A DNA stretch of 64,000 bases, taken from NCBI GenBank assembly GCA_963712765.1, contig CAVQIX010000004.1, positions 504,757 through 568,756 of the forward strand, given 5' to 3'. A model generated the notes under the pieces. That model worked only from the letters and a program-made list of their open reading frames with translations. It was not told where the DNA came from and did not search any database. Positions 16,294 through 27,935 of this stretch are shown here, one piece after another; position 1 is the first letter of the stretch, and each line of letters opens with the position of its first letter. The position numbers and the translations under genes were made by a program. Origin of the DNA: CAXMST01 sp963712765. GTDB taxonomy: Bacteria; Actinomycetota; Thermoleophilia; Solirubrobacterales; 70-9.

Positions 16294-17679
16294 ATGGTGG
16301 AGAGCGACCATGACAGCGAAGACGACACGGGGATGACGGGGAACGATCCCAGAGCCGATTCCGGCTACGGCGGCCACGGACTCGGGAGGCCGGCCGGGCT
16401 ACCGTTGCCCGCGGGCGCCGTGATCGCCGGATTCGACTCCGGGCTGCGCGTGATCGAGGTCACCGGGAGGGTGCAGGGTCGCCACGACCATCTCCTCGGC
16501 ATGCCCCTCGGCGAGGCGATCGGGACCGCCGATCTGCCGGCCCTTCAGCGCGCGGCGTGGAGCGCGTTGGAGGGGCGCACAACGACCATCTCCTGCGCGC
16601 TCGAGGGGACTGCGGCTGAGCTGGTCGTCAATCTGGCTCCGCATCCCGGTCGGCCCGGATACGGGTTGGCGCTGGTCCTCGATGGACCCGAGCGCGCCGT
16701 CGGCGACAGCAGGGAGCGGGAGCGGGCCGAGGAACTGGAGCTGATCTCGACCGCGGCCCGGGAGCTGGCGCGGTCGACCCACAGCGACGAGGCCCGGGCG
16801 ACGATCTGCGAAGCCGCGCAATCGGTCTGCGGAGCCGAGGTGGTCGTCCTTCTTGAGCCCGATGAGGGCGCTTTTCGCCTTCTCGCGACGGCCTCCCGGG
16901 GGCTGGACGCGAACGGCGCGGCGCTGCCGCTGAACGAGAGCTCCGGTGCGGCGATGGCTCTGCGCACAAACGTTCCGCAGTTCCTGGCCGATCCCGCGGG
17001 CGAGTCGCCGGCCGCGGCCGCCTTCCTTCGCGAGGCCGGATTGGAGTCGGTCCTCTGGCAGCCCGTCTCGCGGGGCCGCACCGTCCGGGCGGTCCTCTGC
17101 ATCGGCTGGACTTCGCGGATCTCGGCTGTCCACGAGCGCGCCGCCCGCTTGCTGGAGTTCATCGCCGTCGAGGGTGCCGTGGCGATAGATCGCGGCTCGG
17201 CCTTCGGGCGGCTCGTCGCGATGGCCCGATCCGATCCGCTGACCGGCCTCGGCAACCGGCGCGCCTGGGAGGAGGAGCTGCGGCGGGAGATGGCGCGGTC
17301 CGGCCGCCAGCGGACCCCCCTTTCGGTGGCCGTACTCGACCTCGACGAGTTCAAGACCTTCAACGATTCGCGGGGTCATCCCGCCGGGGATCGCGTGCTC
17401 GAGGAGCTCTCGAGGAGCTGGACGGCCGAGCTCAGGGCCACCGACGTGCTGGCACGCCATGGCGGCGACGAGTTCGCCCTGGCCCTCCCCATATGCGATG
17501 TGCAGACCGCCCTCCCGACCCTCAGGCGCCTGCAGGCCGCCACCCGCGGATGGGGCAGCTTCTGTGCCGGCGTGGTGCAGTGGGATGGCGAGGAGGGGTT
17601 CGATGCGCTCCTCTCCCGAGCCGACGTCGCCTTGTACCGCGCCAAGGATCAGGGTGCGGGAACGATCCTGACCGGCTGA
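16294..17679 (+). CDS. GAF-GGDEF diguanylate cyclase (paralogue 1)
   Basis: From the ATG at 16294 the protein is 461 residues: a PAS-like segment (about 35-130), a GAF domain (about 150-300) and a GGDEF domain (about 315-461). The active-site motif is GGDEF (about 390) with DPLTGLGNRRAW and DLDEFKTFNDSRGHPAGDRVL upstream. RATD, placed the usual distance before GGDEF, is an allosteric I-site, so product inhibition is likely. It should make cyclic di-GMP from two GTP. No membrane segment is seen. Starts at 16147 and 16333 are possible; the first would overlap thrC. A closely similar gene follows 90 bp later. Confidence 0.88.
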   Translation: MVESDHDSEDDTGMTGNDPRADSGYGGHGLGRPAGLPLPAGAVIAGFDSGLRVIEVTGRVQGRHDHLLGMPLGEAIGTADLPALQRAAWSALEGRTTTISCALEGTAAELVVNLAPHPGRPGYGLALVLDGPERAVGDSRERERAEELELISTAARELARSTHSDEARATICEAAQSVCGAEVVVLLEPDEGAFRLLATASRGLDANGAALPLNESSGAAMALRTNVPQFLADPAGESPAAAAFLREAGLESVLWQPVSRGRTVRAVLCIGWTSRISAVHERAARLLEFIAVEGAVAIDRGSAFGRLVAMARSDPLTGLGNRRAWEEELRREMARSGRQRTPLSVAVLDLDEFKTFNDSRGHPAGDRVLEELSRSWTAELRATDVLARHGGDEFALALPICDVQTALPTLRRLQAATRGWGSFCAGVVQWDGEEGFDALLSRADVALYRAKDQGAGTILTG

Positions 17680-17769
17680 CCAAGCCGAGGTTCCTTAAAC
17701 CATCCGTCCCGGCTGCCGATAGGGGTAGAGCCAATCCGCCTCTCCGCATAGGGGGTAGTTCGAACATTG

Positions 17770-19572
17770 GTGACGGTAGGACTGTCACTAGGGATCTCTC
17801 TGGTCGCGCTCGTGCTGGTCGCGCATGCGCTCCTGCGCTCCCGACGGCGTGAGGCGCGTTACGAGATGCTGCTCGAGAAGCTTCCCCAGACCGCAGTCGG
17901 GCTCTTCGACCGTGAGCTCCGCTTCAAGCTCGTGCGCGGACAGATCCTCGAATCGCGCGGGCTTAGCCCCTCCGACGTAGAGGGCAGGCTGCTGACCGAC
18001 CTGCTCAGCCCCGGAGAGGCCGAGGTCCTTCTTCCCCCCTGCGAACAGGCCCTGGAGGGTAGGGAGACCTCCCTCGAGTTCCCCTCGCCGGTTGACGGCA
18101 CGGACCACTGGTTGCGGGTGGTCCCGATCGGCGAGCCGGGCAGGATCAAGGGCGGGCTCGCGATCGCCCTCGACATCTCCGGCCGCCGGGAGGCCGAGCG
18201 GCGGCGGGATCTGTCGGAGACCCGTCGTCGACGAATCATCGACGCGATCAACGAAGCCTATGTGGTGATCGATGCCGATGGCCGGGTCAGCGACTGGAAC
18301 GATCGTGCGACCAAGATCTTCGGCTACTCCCGTGAGGAGGCGCTCGGGTCGCGGGCCTTCGAATTGATCGTCCCTCCGGCTGACCGCGACGACTTGTGGT
18401 GGCTGCTCGAGCGCTTCACGACCGGGGAGCGCGCCGACGGTGAGCTGGATCTCAGGCTCGAACGGACCGGCCTGCACCGGGACGGCCATACCTTCCCGAT
18501 CGAGCTGGCGGCGACCACGATCCATCACGAGGGCGGGGTCACGCTGCACACCTTCATGCACGACATCACCCGGCGCCGCCGCGATCGCCAGGCGCTCGAG
18601 GCGCATGCCGCCGACCTTGAGGCGCTGGCCGACGCCACCGCCGAGCTCGCCCGTAGCACCACCGCGCAGCAGGCGCGGGAGGCGATCTGTGTGGCGGCGA
18701 GCAAGATCGCCTGGTCTGAGGTTGCGCTCCTGCTGGAGCCAACGATCGACGGCAAGGGCCTCCATCTGACCGCGGCACATGGCGTCAGCGGTGAGGATCT
18801 CGGTGCGAGGGTGCTGCCCTTCAACGGTCAGCCCTCGGGCGCGGTGCGGGCTTTCTTGACGCGCCAGCCGGCCTTCTCGCCGGAGAAGGAGGACGATCCC
18901 CGGGTTCTGCAGTCGATCGTGGAGTGGAGCCACACCCGCTCGGCGCTCTGGGTCCCGGTGGAGATCGACGAGACAGCGATCGGTGTCGTCGCTGTCGCTT
19001 GGCGCGAGCCGGTCACCGAGATCTCCGATCGTCTGCGCCGGACGATCCAGCTGACCGCTGCCGAGGCGGCAGTGGCTATCGAGCGCTCGCGGCTGCTCGA
19101 GCGTCTCGAACGCATGGCCCGGACCGACGAGCTCACCGGGTTGCCGAACCGTCGCGCCTGGGACGCGGAGCTCGCGCGCGAGATGTCGCGCGCCGACCGG
19201 CGTCAGCGCGCCCTGAGCGTGGCGATGATCGATCTTGACTTCTTCAAGGACTACAACGACAGCCGCGGCCATCAGGCAGGAGACCGGCTGCTCAAGGAGG
19301 CCGCCGTCGCCTGGCGCTCGGCTCTCCGCGACAGCGATCTGCTGACTCGCTATGGAGGGGAGGAGTTCGCGATCGCGCTCCCGGACTGCGTCCGCGCCGA
19401 GGCGCTCGGGCTGATCGAGCGGCTTCGGGGGGTCACCCCGCAGGGCGAGTCCTGCTCGGCGGGAATTGCCACCTGGGATGGTCACGAGAGCGCGGCCGAG
19501 CTGGTCGGTCGGGCGGATGCGGCCCTCTACGAAGCCAAGCAGGCCGGGCGGGACCGCTCGATCGGTCACTGA
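17770..19572 (+). CDS. membrane-anchored PAS-PAS-GAF-GGDEF diguanylate cyclase (paralogue 2)
   Basis: The 600-residue protein starts at GTG 17770 (a TTG lies one codon before). It has an N-terminal transmembrane helix (about 3-25), two PAS domains (about 30-140 and 145-275; the second contains INEAYVVIDADGRVSDWN), a GAF domain (about 285-430) and a GGDEF domain (about 440-600). The signature is GGEEF (about 529), a common active variant, with RDSD as I-site. It makes c-di-GMP in response to an unknown signal. Its GAF-GGDEF half parallels the upstream gene segment by segment (ELARST-x-AREAIC, MARTDELTGLPNRRAW), so the two arose by duplication. Confidence 0.9.
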   Translation: MTVGLSLGISLVALVLVAHALLRSRRREARYEMLLEKLPQTAVGLFDRELRFKLVRGQILESRGLSPSDVEGRLLTDLLSPGEAEVLLPPCEQALEGRETSLEFPSPVDGTDHWLRVVPIGEPGRIKGGLAIALDISGRREAERRRDLSETRRRRIIDAINEAYVVIDADGRVSDWNDRATKIFGYSREEALGSRAFELIVPPADRDDLWWLLERFTTGERADGELDLRLERTGLHRDGHTFPIELAATTIHHEGGVTLHTFMHDITRRRRDRQALEAHAADLEALADATAELARSTTAQQAREAICVAASKIAWSEVALLLEPTIDGKGLHLTAAHGVSGEDLGARVLPFNGQPSGAVRAFLTRQPAFSPEKEDDPRVLQSIVEWSHTRSALWVPVEIDETAIGVVAVAWREPVTEISDRLRRTIQLTAAEAAVAIERSRLLERLERMARTDELTGLPNRRAWDAELAREMSRADRRQRALSVAMIDLDFFKDYNDSRGHQAGDRLLKEAAVAWRSALRDSDLLTRYGGEEFAIALPDCVRAEALGLIERLRGVTPQGESCSAGIATWDGHESAAELVGRADAALYEAKQAGRDRSIGH

Positions 19573-19646
19573 ACCGGCTCGATCCCGCCACAGATCGGGG
19601 ACGCCCGGCCTCCCAACCGTGACCCGCTCGGCGTCAGGATCGAGCC

Positions 19647-20306
19647 GTGCGCCCGCCTTCCGTTGACCAGATACGAGAGCTGATCGAGGCCGGGGCGGCG
19701 TCGCCCCGGTGCCTGGCCTGCCGGAGACTGAGCGGTCGCGGCCACGACCAGCGGCTCTGTTCCCGATGCCGGCAGGCGCTCGCCACACCGGCGGAACCCG
19801 ACAAGATCGCCGGTATCGATCGGGCCTCGGCGGTAACTCCCTACGCGGGGGCGGCGATCGGGCTCGTCGCAGCGCTGAAGGCGGGGGCGATACCGGCGGC
19901 CGCGGAGACCGCCGCCGAGCTCTGCGCCGAGCGGATCGCGATCCCGGAGCCAGGCACCGAGCTCGTTCCGGTCCCGGCGAGCCGGTGGCGGATGCTCCGG
20001 CGCGGCGACGATCCGGCCTTGGCGCTTACCCGAGCGCTCGCATCCCGTCTCGGCTGCCCCGTCCGTGACGTTCTCGCGCGCCGCGACATGCGCCGGCAGC
20101 GGGGTCGCCCGCGCCATCTCCGGCTGGCGGATCCACCGCGTGTGGTGGCCGTCGGTCCCGCGCCCGGGCGGGCGTTGCTGATCGATGACGTGACCACGAC
20201 CGGGGCGACCCTGAGCGCGTGCTCGGCGGCGCTCCGCGGGGCGGGCTCGTGGTCGGTCGAGGCCCTGACTCTGGCGGCCGCGCAGCCTCCGGATCGAGCC
20301 CCTTGA
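19647..20306 (+). CDS. comF: ComF family phosphoribosyltransferase-like protein
   Basis: The 219-residue protein has the ComF layout: an N-terminal CxxC...CxxC zinc-binding pair (CLAC and CSRC within residues 23-45) and a type I phosphoribosyltransferase domain whose PRPP loop reads ALLIDDVTTTGATLS (about 175-189). ComF proteins act in DNA uptake and recombination in competent bacteria and are widely kept in non-competent ones. The start is GTG. It lies between the cyclase pair and hpf; comF next to hpf and secA is a common order. Confidence 0.88.
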   Translation: MRPPSVDQIRELIEAGAASPRCLACRRLSGRGHDQRLCSRCRQALATPAEPDKIAGIDRASAVTPYAGAAIGLVAALKAGAIPAAAETAAELCAERIAIPEPGTELVPVPASRWRMLRRGDDPALALTRALASRLGCPVRDVLARRDMRRQRGRPRHLRLADPPRVVAVGPAPGRALLIDDVTTTGATLSACSAALRGAGSWSVEALTLAAAQPPDRAP

Positions 20307-20364
20307 CCCAACGCCCCCGGGGCGTAGGATGCGACCAGCTGCACAAGCGACTGAGGAGGAGCTG

Positions 20365-20739
20365 GTGAAGATCGAGGTGGTCGGGCGCAACGTCGAGGTG
20401 ACCAACGACTTCCGGGAGCAGATCCACAAACGGTTCGTGAGGACGGCGCGGCAGGTATCGGAGCACGCCCGCCTCGAGGTCGTTCTCCGCGAGGAGGCGA
20501 ACCCGGCGATCACCGAGAGCCGGGTTGCCGAGGCGACGCTGTATCTGAAGGGCAAGACCCTCCACGCGAAGGAGTCCTCGCCGCGGATGCTGACAGCGAT
20601 CCGGGCGCTCTCCGACGACATCCAGCGACAGGTCAAGCGCCATCGCGAGCTTCGCCGCAGGCGCTCGCGGACCCGGCGGCCGGTCAGCCAGATGCGCCAG
20701 GCGCCGGAGAGCCCCGGGGCGCCGCCGCCGGCGGTCTGA
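20365..20739 (+). CDS. hpf: ribosome hibernation promoting factor, short form (HPF/RaiA)
   Basis: The 124-residue protein begins VKIEVVGRNVEVTNDFREQI and has the RaiA/HPF fold (DFREQIHKRF, ATLYLKGKTLHAKE, MLTAIRALSDDIQRQVKRHRE). It ends in a basic, proline-rich tail and lacks the C-terminal dimerisation domain of long HPF. It binds the 30S decoding region and inactivates ribosomes under stress. The GTG start at 20365 is fixed by GAGGAG five to eight bases upstream. secA begins 64 bp downstream. Confidence 0.9.
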   Translation: MKIEVVGRNVEVTNDFREQIHKRFVRTARQVSEHARLEVVLREEANPAITESRVAEATLYLKGKTLHAKESSPRMLTAIRALSDDIQRQVKRHRELRRRRSRTRRPVSQMRQAPESPGAPPPAV

Positions 20740-20745
20740 CGGAAT

Positions 20746-20764
20746 CCCCGCCCGCGTTGCGGGG
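20746..20764 (+). terminator. GC hairpin between hpf and secA
   Basis: CCCCGC and GCGGGG pair across a seven-base loop just after the hpf stop. There is no T-run, so it may be a weak or Rho-independent-like terminator, an mRNA-stabilising element, or nothing. Confidence 0.3.
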
Positions 20765-20803
20765 GAGTCGCAACCCATGCCGGGCCCTTAGTACGCTGAA
20801 CCC

Positions 20804-23671
<2,868 letters not shown>

Positions 23672-23821
23672 ACGCCCTCTGACCGGCGCCTGAGCGCACC
23701 CGCTCGGGGCTCATGTGCTGGCGCACACTGCGCCCCTCGCGTGCGCGCTCATGCTTGGTCGGAGGACGTCTAAGCGGGCGGAAGCGGGGATCGTTGCGGG
23801 AATGGGAGTAGGGTCGCCTTC

Positions 23822-25609
23822 GTGGGTTACCGATCGATCGAGTGGAGGGTTGGCGTCTCGCCGGCGCGATTGGCGTTGGTCCTTGCGGGTGTCCTCGCCT
23901 GGGTCGCGGTTGTCGCGCTGACGGTGCCGGCTCCGGCCGACGCGAAGCGGAACCTCTACAGCACCAATCTTTCCTCGATGAACATCGGGGCTTTCGACAT
24001 CGCCGCGGGCGGTCAGCTGTCACCGATCACCGGCTCACCGTTCAGCACCGGGAGCAACCCGAACTCACCGGCGATCACGCCGGACGGCTCCTATCTCTAC
24101 GTGCCGAACCTCGACGGCGGCAACCTGACCGGCTACCAGGTCAATTCCGCCACCGGCGCTCTGCAGACGCTCGGGAGTGGGCCCTACCCGGCTGGCAACA
24201 AGCCCTTCGGCAGCGCGATCACCCCTGACGGCAGCTACCTGTTCGTCAGCAACGAGGGCACCCCGGACACGATCTCGCGCTTCTCGATCGGAGGCAACGG
24301 GAACCTCACCGATCTCGGAACCGACACCCCTACCTCGTCCTCCCCGCGGGGTATCGCAATCACACCCGACGGCAAGTACCTGTACGTCGCCAATGCCGAC
24401 GCCAATGGGGTCTCGGCCTACTCGATCGGAGCGGGAGGCTCGCTCAGCGCGCTGGCCGACTCCCCGTTCAGTACCGGCCTGTTGCCGCAGGTGGTCTCGA
24501 TCACCCCCGACGGCAAGTACCTCTATGTGGTCAATGCCAGCTCGGAGACCGTGAGCGCCTACTCGATCGGGGCCGACGGCAAGCTCACCGAGCTCCCCGA
24601 CTCACCCTTCTCCAGCCCGGGGGAGCCGTTCGGAGGCGTCGCGATCACCCCCGACGGCAGCTACCTGTACGTGAGTGGCTCCGCGGACGACCAGATCCTT
24701 CGCTATTCGATAGGCGTCGACGGAAAGCTGACGACCCTGGCACCCCCCGCGGCGGCCGCGACGTTCCCGACCGGGCTCGCCGTCACCCCCGACGGCAAGC
24801 GGCTTTACGCCGCCAACACGACCTCGAGCAACATCTCGGCCTACACGATCGGCGGTAACGGATCGCTGAGCTCGATCGGGGCGCCGACGGCGTCGGGCGG
24901 CACCTTCCCGAACTTCCAGCCGCTGGCGATCACGCCCAACCAGCCGCCGACGGCCTCGATCGCCGCGGCGACGGCGGCGCGCGCCACCTCGGCGACGGTC
25001 GGCAAGCCGGTCAACTTCGATGCCTCCGGCTCGGCCGATCCGGACGGCACGATCGCCGGCTACGCCTGGAACTTCGGTGACGGCACGCTCGCGGTCCGGT
25101 CGAACCCGACGATCAGCCACACCTACTCGGCCCCCGGCACCTACACCGTGAGACTCACCCTGACCGACAACGAGGGCTGCTCGACCGAGCGCGTCTACAG
25201 CAGCCGGATCGTCTCCTGTAACGGCAGCGTCGTCGCGACCACCACCGAGCAGGTCACCGTCGCCGCCGCGCCCCCCGACACCGAGGTCACCGGCGCCAAG
25301 ATCAGCGCCAAGCGCAAGCAGAAGGCTCGGGGCCGGATCAAGCTCAAGATCAAGGGCGGTGCGGACGAGGCCGTCAAGGGCGTTGCCACCGGCAAGGTCA
25401 AGCGCTACAAGCTGAAGAAGGTCAAGAAGTCCTCGTCGGCGGGCAAGCGCAAGACGTACAAGCTGAAGCTGAAGAGGAAGAAGGACGACAGAAAGATCCG
25501 CAAGCTGCTCAAGCGCGGCAAGAAGGTCAAGGCGAAGCTCACCCTGAAGCTGACCGACGGGGCCGGCAACACCTACAAGCGGACCAAGAAGGTCAAGCTC
25601 AAGCGCTAG
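23822..25609 (+). CDS. secreted beta-propeller (YncE/lactonase-like) and PKD protein with lysine-rich tail
   Basis: The 595-residue protein starts at GTG 23822 and has a signal peptide (about 1-41; cleavage after a PAPADA-type segment). A seven-bladed propeller region (about 42-375) follows, with repeated ITPDGKYLYVAN/SAYSIG units. A PKD domain comes next (about 376-480; AGYAWNFGDGT, ISHTYSAPGTYTVRLTLTDNEG). The last 110 residues are extremely lysine/arginine-rich (about one third basic). The propeller resembles 6-phosphogluconolactonase/YncE folds but the protein is exported, so a binding or adhesion role is likelier than sugar metabolism. The cationic tail could hold it to anionic wall polymers; that is inference. 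Confidence 0.82.
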   Translation: MGYRSIEWRVGVSPARLALVLAGVLAWVAVVALTVPAPADAKRNLYSTNLSSMNIGAFDIAAGGQLSPITGSPFSTGSNPNSPAITPDGSYLYVPNLDGGNLTGYQVNSATGALQTLGSGPYPAGNKPFGSAITPDGSYLFVSNEGTPDTISRFSIGGNGNLTDLGTDTPTSSSPRGIAITPDGKYLYVANADANGVSAYSIGAGGSLSALADSPFSTGLLPQVVSITPDGKYLYVVNASSETVSAYSIGADGKLTELPDSPFSSPGEPFGGVAITPDGSYLYVSGSADDQILRYSIGVDGKLTTLAPPAAAATFPTGLAVTPDGKRLYAANTTSSNISAYTIGGNGSLSSIGAPTASGGTFPNFQPLAITPNQPPTASIAAATAARATSATVGKPVNFDASGSADPDGTIAGYAWNFGDGTLAVRSNPTISHTYSAPGTYTVRLTLTDNEGCSTERVYSSRIVSCNGSVVATTTEQVTVAAAPPDTEVTGAKISAKRKQKARGRIKLKIKGGADEAVKGVATGKVKRYKLKKVKKSSSAGKRKTYKLKLKRKKDDRKIRKLLKRGKKVKAKLTLKLTDGAGNTYKRTKKVKLKR

Positions 25610-25643
25610 CTCCCTCAAGCCGAGCGGATAGCCTCGACTCCGC

Positions 25644-26741
25644 GTGATCGTCTACGGCTCCGAATACTCCTACTTCACCGGCAAGTTCGAGGCCTACCTC
25701 CGCTTCAAGGAGATTCCCTACGAGCGGCGGCCGATGTCGGTGCGGCAGTACCTGTGGAGGATCCCGCGCAAGGTCGGGGTCGCCCAGCTGCCGACGGTCG
25801 AGCTGCCGGGCGGGCGCTGGATGACCGACACGACGCCGATGATCGCCTGGCTCGAGCAGCAGCACCCGACCCCGCCGGTGATCCCGCCGGATCCCGTGCA
25901 GGCCTTCTTCGCGCTCCTGATCGAGGACTTCGGCGACGAGTGGCTCTGGCGGCCGGCGATGCACTACCGCTGGGACTACGCCGCGGACCGCGAGCTGATG
26001 GGCCGCCGGCTGGCGAGCGAGCTGGTCCGCCTGCCGATTCCGCTGGCGCTGCGCCGCCGCTGGCTCGCCTGGCGCCAGACTCACCTGTTCGTGCGCGGTG
26101 ACGGGGTCGATCGCAGCACCCGCGACCACATGGACGCCGCCTACACCCGCACGCTCGATCGGCTCGAGCCGATCCTCTCCTCCCGGCCCTTCCTGCTCGG
26201 CGGTCGCCCGACCGTCGCCGACCTCGGCCTCTTCGGCTCGATGTTCCGCCACTTCGCCATCGACCCGACCCCGGCCCGGATCATGCGCGATCGCGCGCCC
26301 TCCGTCTGGGAGTGGGTAGCCAGGGTCTGGGCCGCGCGGGCGAGCCTGATCGGGTCGGCCGAGCTGCTCGAGGGCGTTCCCGAGGATCTTGGCCCCCTGC
26401 TGCGGGAGGCCGGCGAGACCCACCTCGAGATGCTCGCCGCCAATGCCGAGGCGCACAACGCCGGCGAGGCGCGCCACGACTTCCGCGTCCAGGCCACCAC
26501 CTACCGCGACGTACCGACCAGCGCCTACCGGGTCTGGGCCCTCGAGCAGCTTCGGATGCGCTTCCGGCGACTGACCCCGGCCGACCGCGAGCGGGCCGAG
26601 CACCTGCTCAAGGCCAATGGTTGCTGGGTTCCCCTCTGGCGGGTCGAGAAGCTCAGCTCCGGTCACGACCCAGATCGACGGGCGCCCTTCGGCAAGGGCA
26701 CGCGGATGGTTCGCGACGGCGGCCTGCTCGCACGCCGCTGA
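25644..26741 (+). CDS. glutathione S-transferase-like protein
   Basis: The 365-residue protein begins with a thioredoxin-like GST N-domain (LPTVELPGG and MTDTTPMIAWLEQQHP within residues 1-85). A helical GST C-domain follows (about 95-255; FLLGGRPTVADLGLFGSMF). A further ~110-residue extension has no family I recognise. Actinobacteria mostly use mycothiol rather than glutathione, so the thiol cofactor is uncertain. The start is GTG 25644. It precedes prfB by 39 bp. Confidence 0.75.
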   Translation: MIVYGSEYSYFTGKFEAYLRFKEIPYERRPMSVRQYLWRIPRKVGVAQLPTVELPGGRWMTDTTPMIAWLEQQHPTPPVIPPDPVQAFFALLIEDFGDEWLWRPAMHYRWDYAADRELMGRRLASELVRLPIPLALRRRWLAWRQTHLFVRGDGVDRSTRDHMDAAYTRTLDRLEPILSSRPFLLGGRPTVADLGLFGSMFRHFAIDPTPARIMRDRAPSVWEWVARVWAARASLIGSAELLEGVPEDLGPLLREAGETHLEMLAANAEAHNAGEARHDFRVQATTYRDVPTSAYRVWALEQLRMRFRRLTPADRERAEHLLKANGCWVPLWRVEKLSSGHDPDRRAPFGKGTRMVRDGGLLARR

Positions 26742-26780
26742 GCCCGAGCTGCCGCCCGCGCCCGGTAGCCTCCCTGCCCG

Positions 26781-27882
26781 ATGGCAGAGGCACCAGATAC
26801 CGGCGCCCGCATCGCGGAGGTCCGCGAGCAGTTGACGCTGCTCCGGGACTACCTTTGACCCCGAGCAGCTGAAGACCGAGATCGAGCGGCTCGAGGCGGA
26901 GATGCAGGCCCCCGGCTTCTGGGATGACCAGGAGTCCGCCGCCAGGATCTCCGCCTCCCATACCCGCGCCAAGCGTAAGCTCGAGCTCTGGGAGGGAATC
27001 TCCGCCGATGGCGACGACCTCGGCGAGCTTGAGGAGATGGCAGCCGAGGACGATGAGATGGCGGCGGAGCTCGAGACGCAGCTCGACTCGATCGGTAACC
27101 GCCTCGCCGAGCTCGAGGAGGAGCGCCTGTTCACCGGCGACTTCGACTCCGGTGACGCGGTGGTCACGATCCGCGCCGGCGCCGGCGGCACCGACTCCCA
27201 GGACTGGGCCGAGATGCTGCTGCGGATGTACCTGCGCTGGGCCGAGGGCCGAGGCTTCGAGGTCGAGATGAAGGAGGCCTCCGAGGGTGAGGAGGCGGGG
27301 ATCAAGTCGGCGACGATGCTCGCCCACGGCGAGAACGCCTACGGCCTGTTCGGGGCCGAGCGCGGTGTGCACCGGCTGGTGCGGATCTCACCTTTCGACT
27401 CCCAGTCGCGCCGCCACACCGCATTCGCGCAACTCGACGTAGCCCCGCTGGTCTCCGATGAGGTCGACGTCGAGCTCGATGAGGCCGACATCCGGGTCGA
27501 TACCTACCGGGCCTCCGGCGCAGGCGGCCAGCACGTCAACAAGACCGACTCCGCTGTCCGGCTCACCCACGAGCCGACCGGGATCGTGGTCCAGTGCCAG
27601 AACGAGCGCTCTCAGACCCAGAACAAGCACACGGCGATGCAGATGCTGCGATCGCGCCTGCTGGCGGAGGAGGAGCGCAGGAGGGCCGAGGAGCTGGCAG
27701 TCGAGCGGGGCGAGCAGAAGCCCGCCGAGTGGGGCTCGCAGATCCGCAGCTACACGCTGCATCCCTCGACCCGGGTCAAGGACCACCGCACCAACCACGA
27801 GGTCGGTGACGCCCAACGGGTACTCGACGGGGACCTCGACGAGTTCATCCGCACCTACCTGCTGCAGGCCGCCGCGAGCTAG
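26781..27882 (+). CDS. prfB: peptide chain release factor 2, expressed by programmed +1 frameshift
   Basis: The gene is read as 26781-26855 joined to 26857-27882, giving 366 residues, the normal RF2 length. The first 25 codons end CTC CGG GAC TAC CTT and meet an in-frame TGA at 26856-26858. Slipping one base at CTT-T continues as Asp-Pro-Glu-Gln into the main frame. The main frame has the stop-codon-reading tripeptide SPF (about residues 203-205) and the catalytic GAGGQHVNKTDS (GGQ about 248-250). RF2 ends translation at UGA and UAA. Because it reads UGA itself, low RF2 increases frameshifting, an autoregulatory loop. An internal ATG at 26902 would give a truncated protein and is not the true start. 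Confidence 0.97.
26853..26859 (+). other. prfB +1 recoding site (CTT TGA C)
   Basis: The heptamer CTTTGAC matches the canonical RF2 slip site, preceded by CGG GAC TAC where Escherichia coli has AGG GGG TAT. The internal Shine-Dalgarno that boosts slipping is weaker here (CCGGGA rather than AGGGGG). Confidence 0.93.
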
Positions 27883-27935
27883 GGGATCAGCGGCGGCGGT
27901 TCGGCATCGGGTCCGCCGGTCACTACCGTTCACTC

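Noticed and set aside
26856..26858. In-frame TGA in prfB as a sequencing error or pseudogene
   Set aside because: The context CTT TGA C and the exact continuation of RF2 in the +1 frame match the known programmed frameshift.
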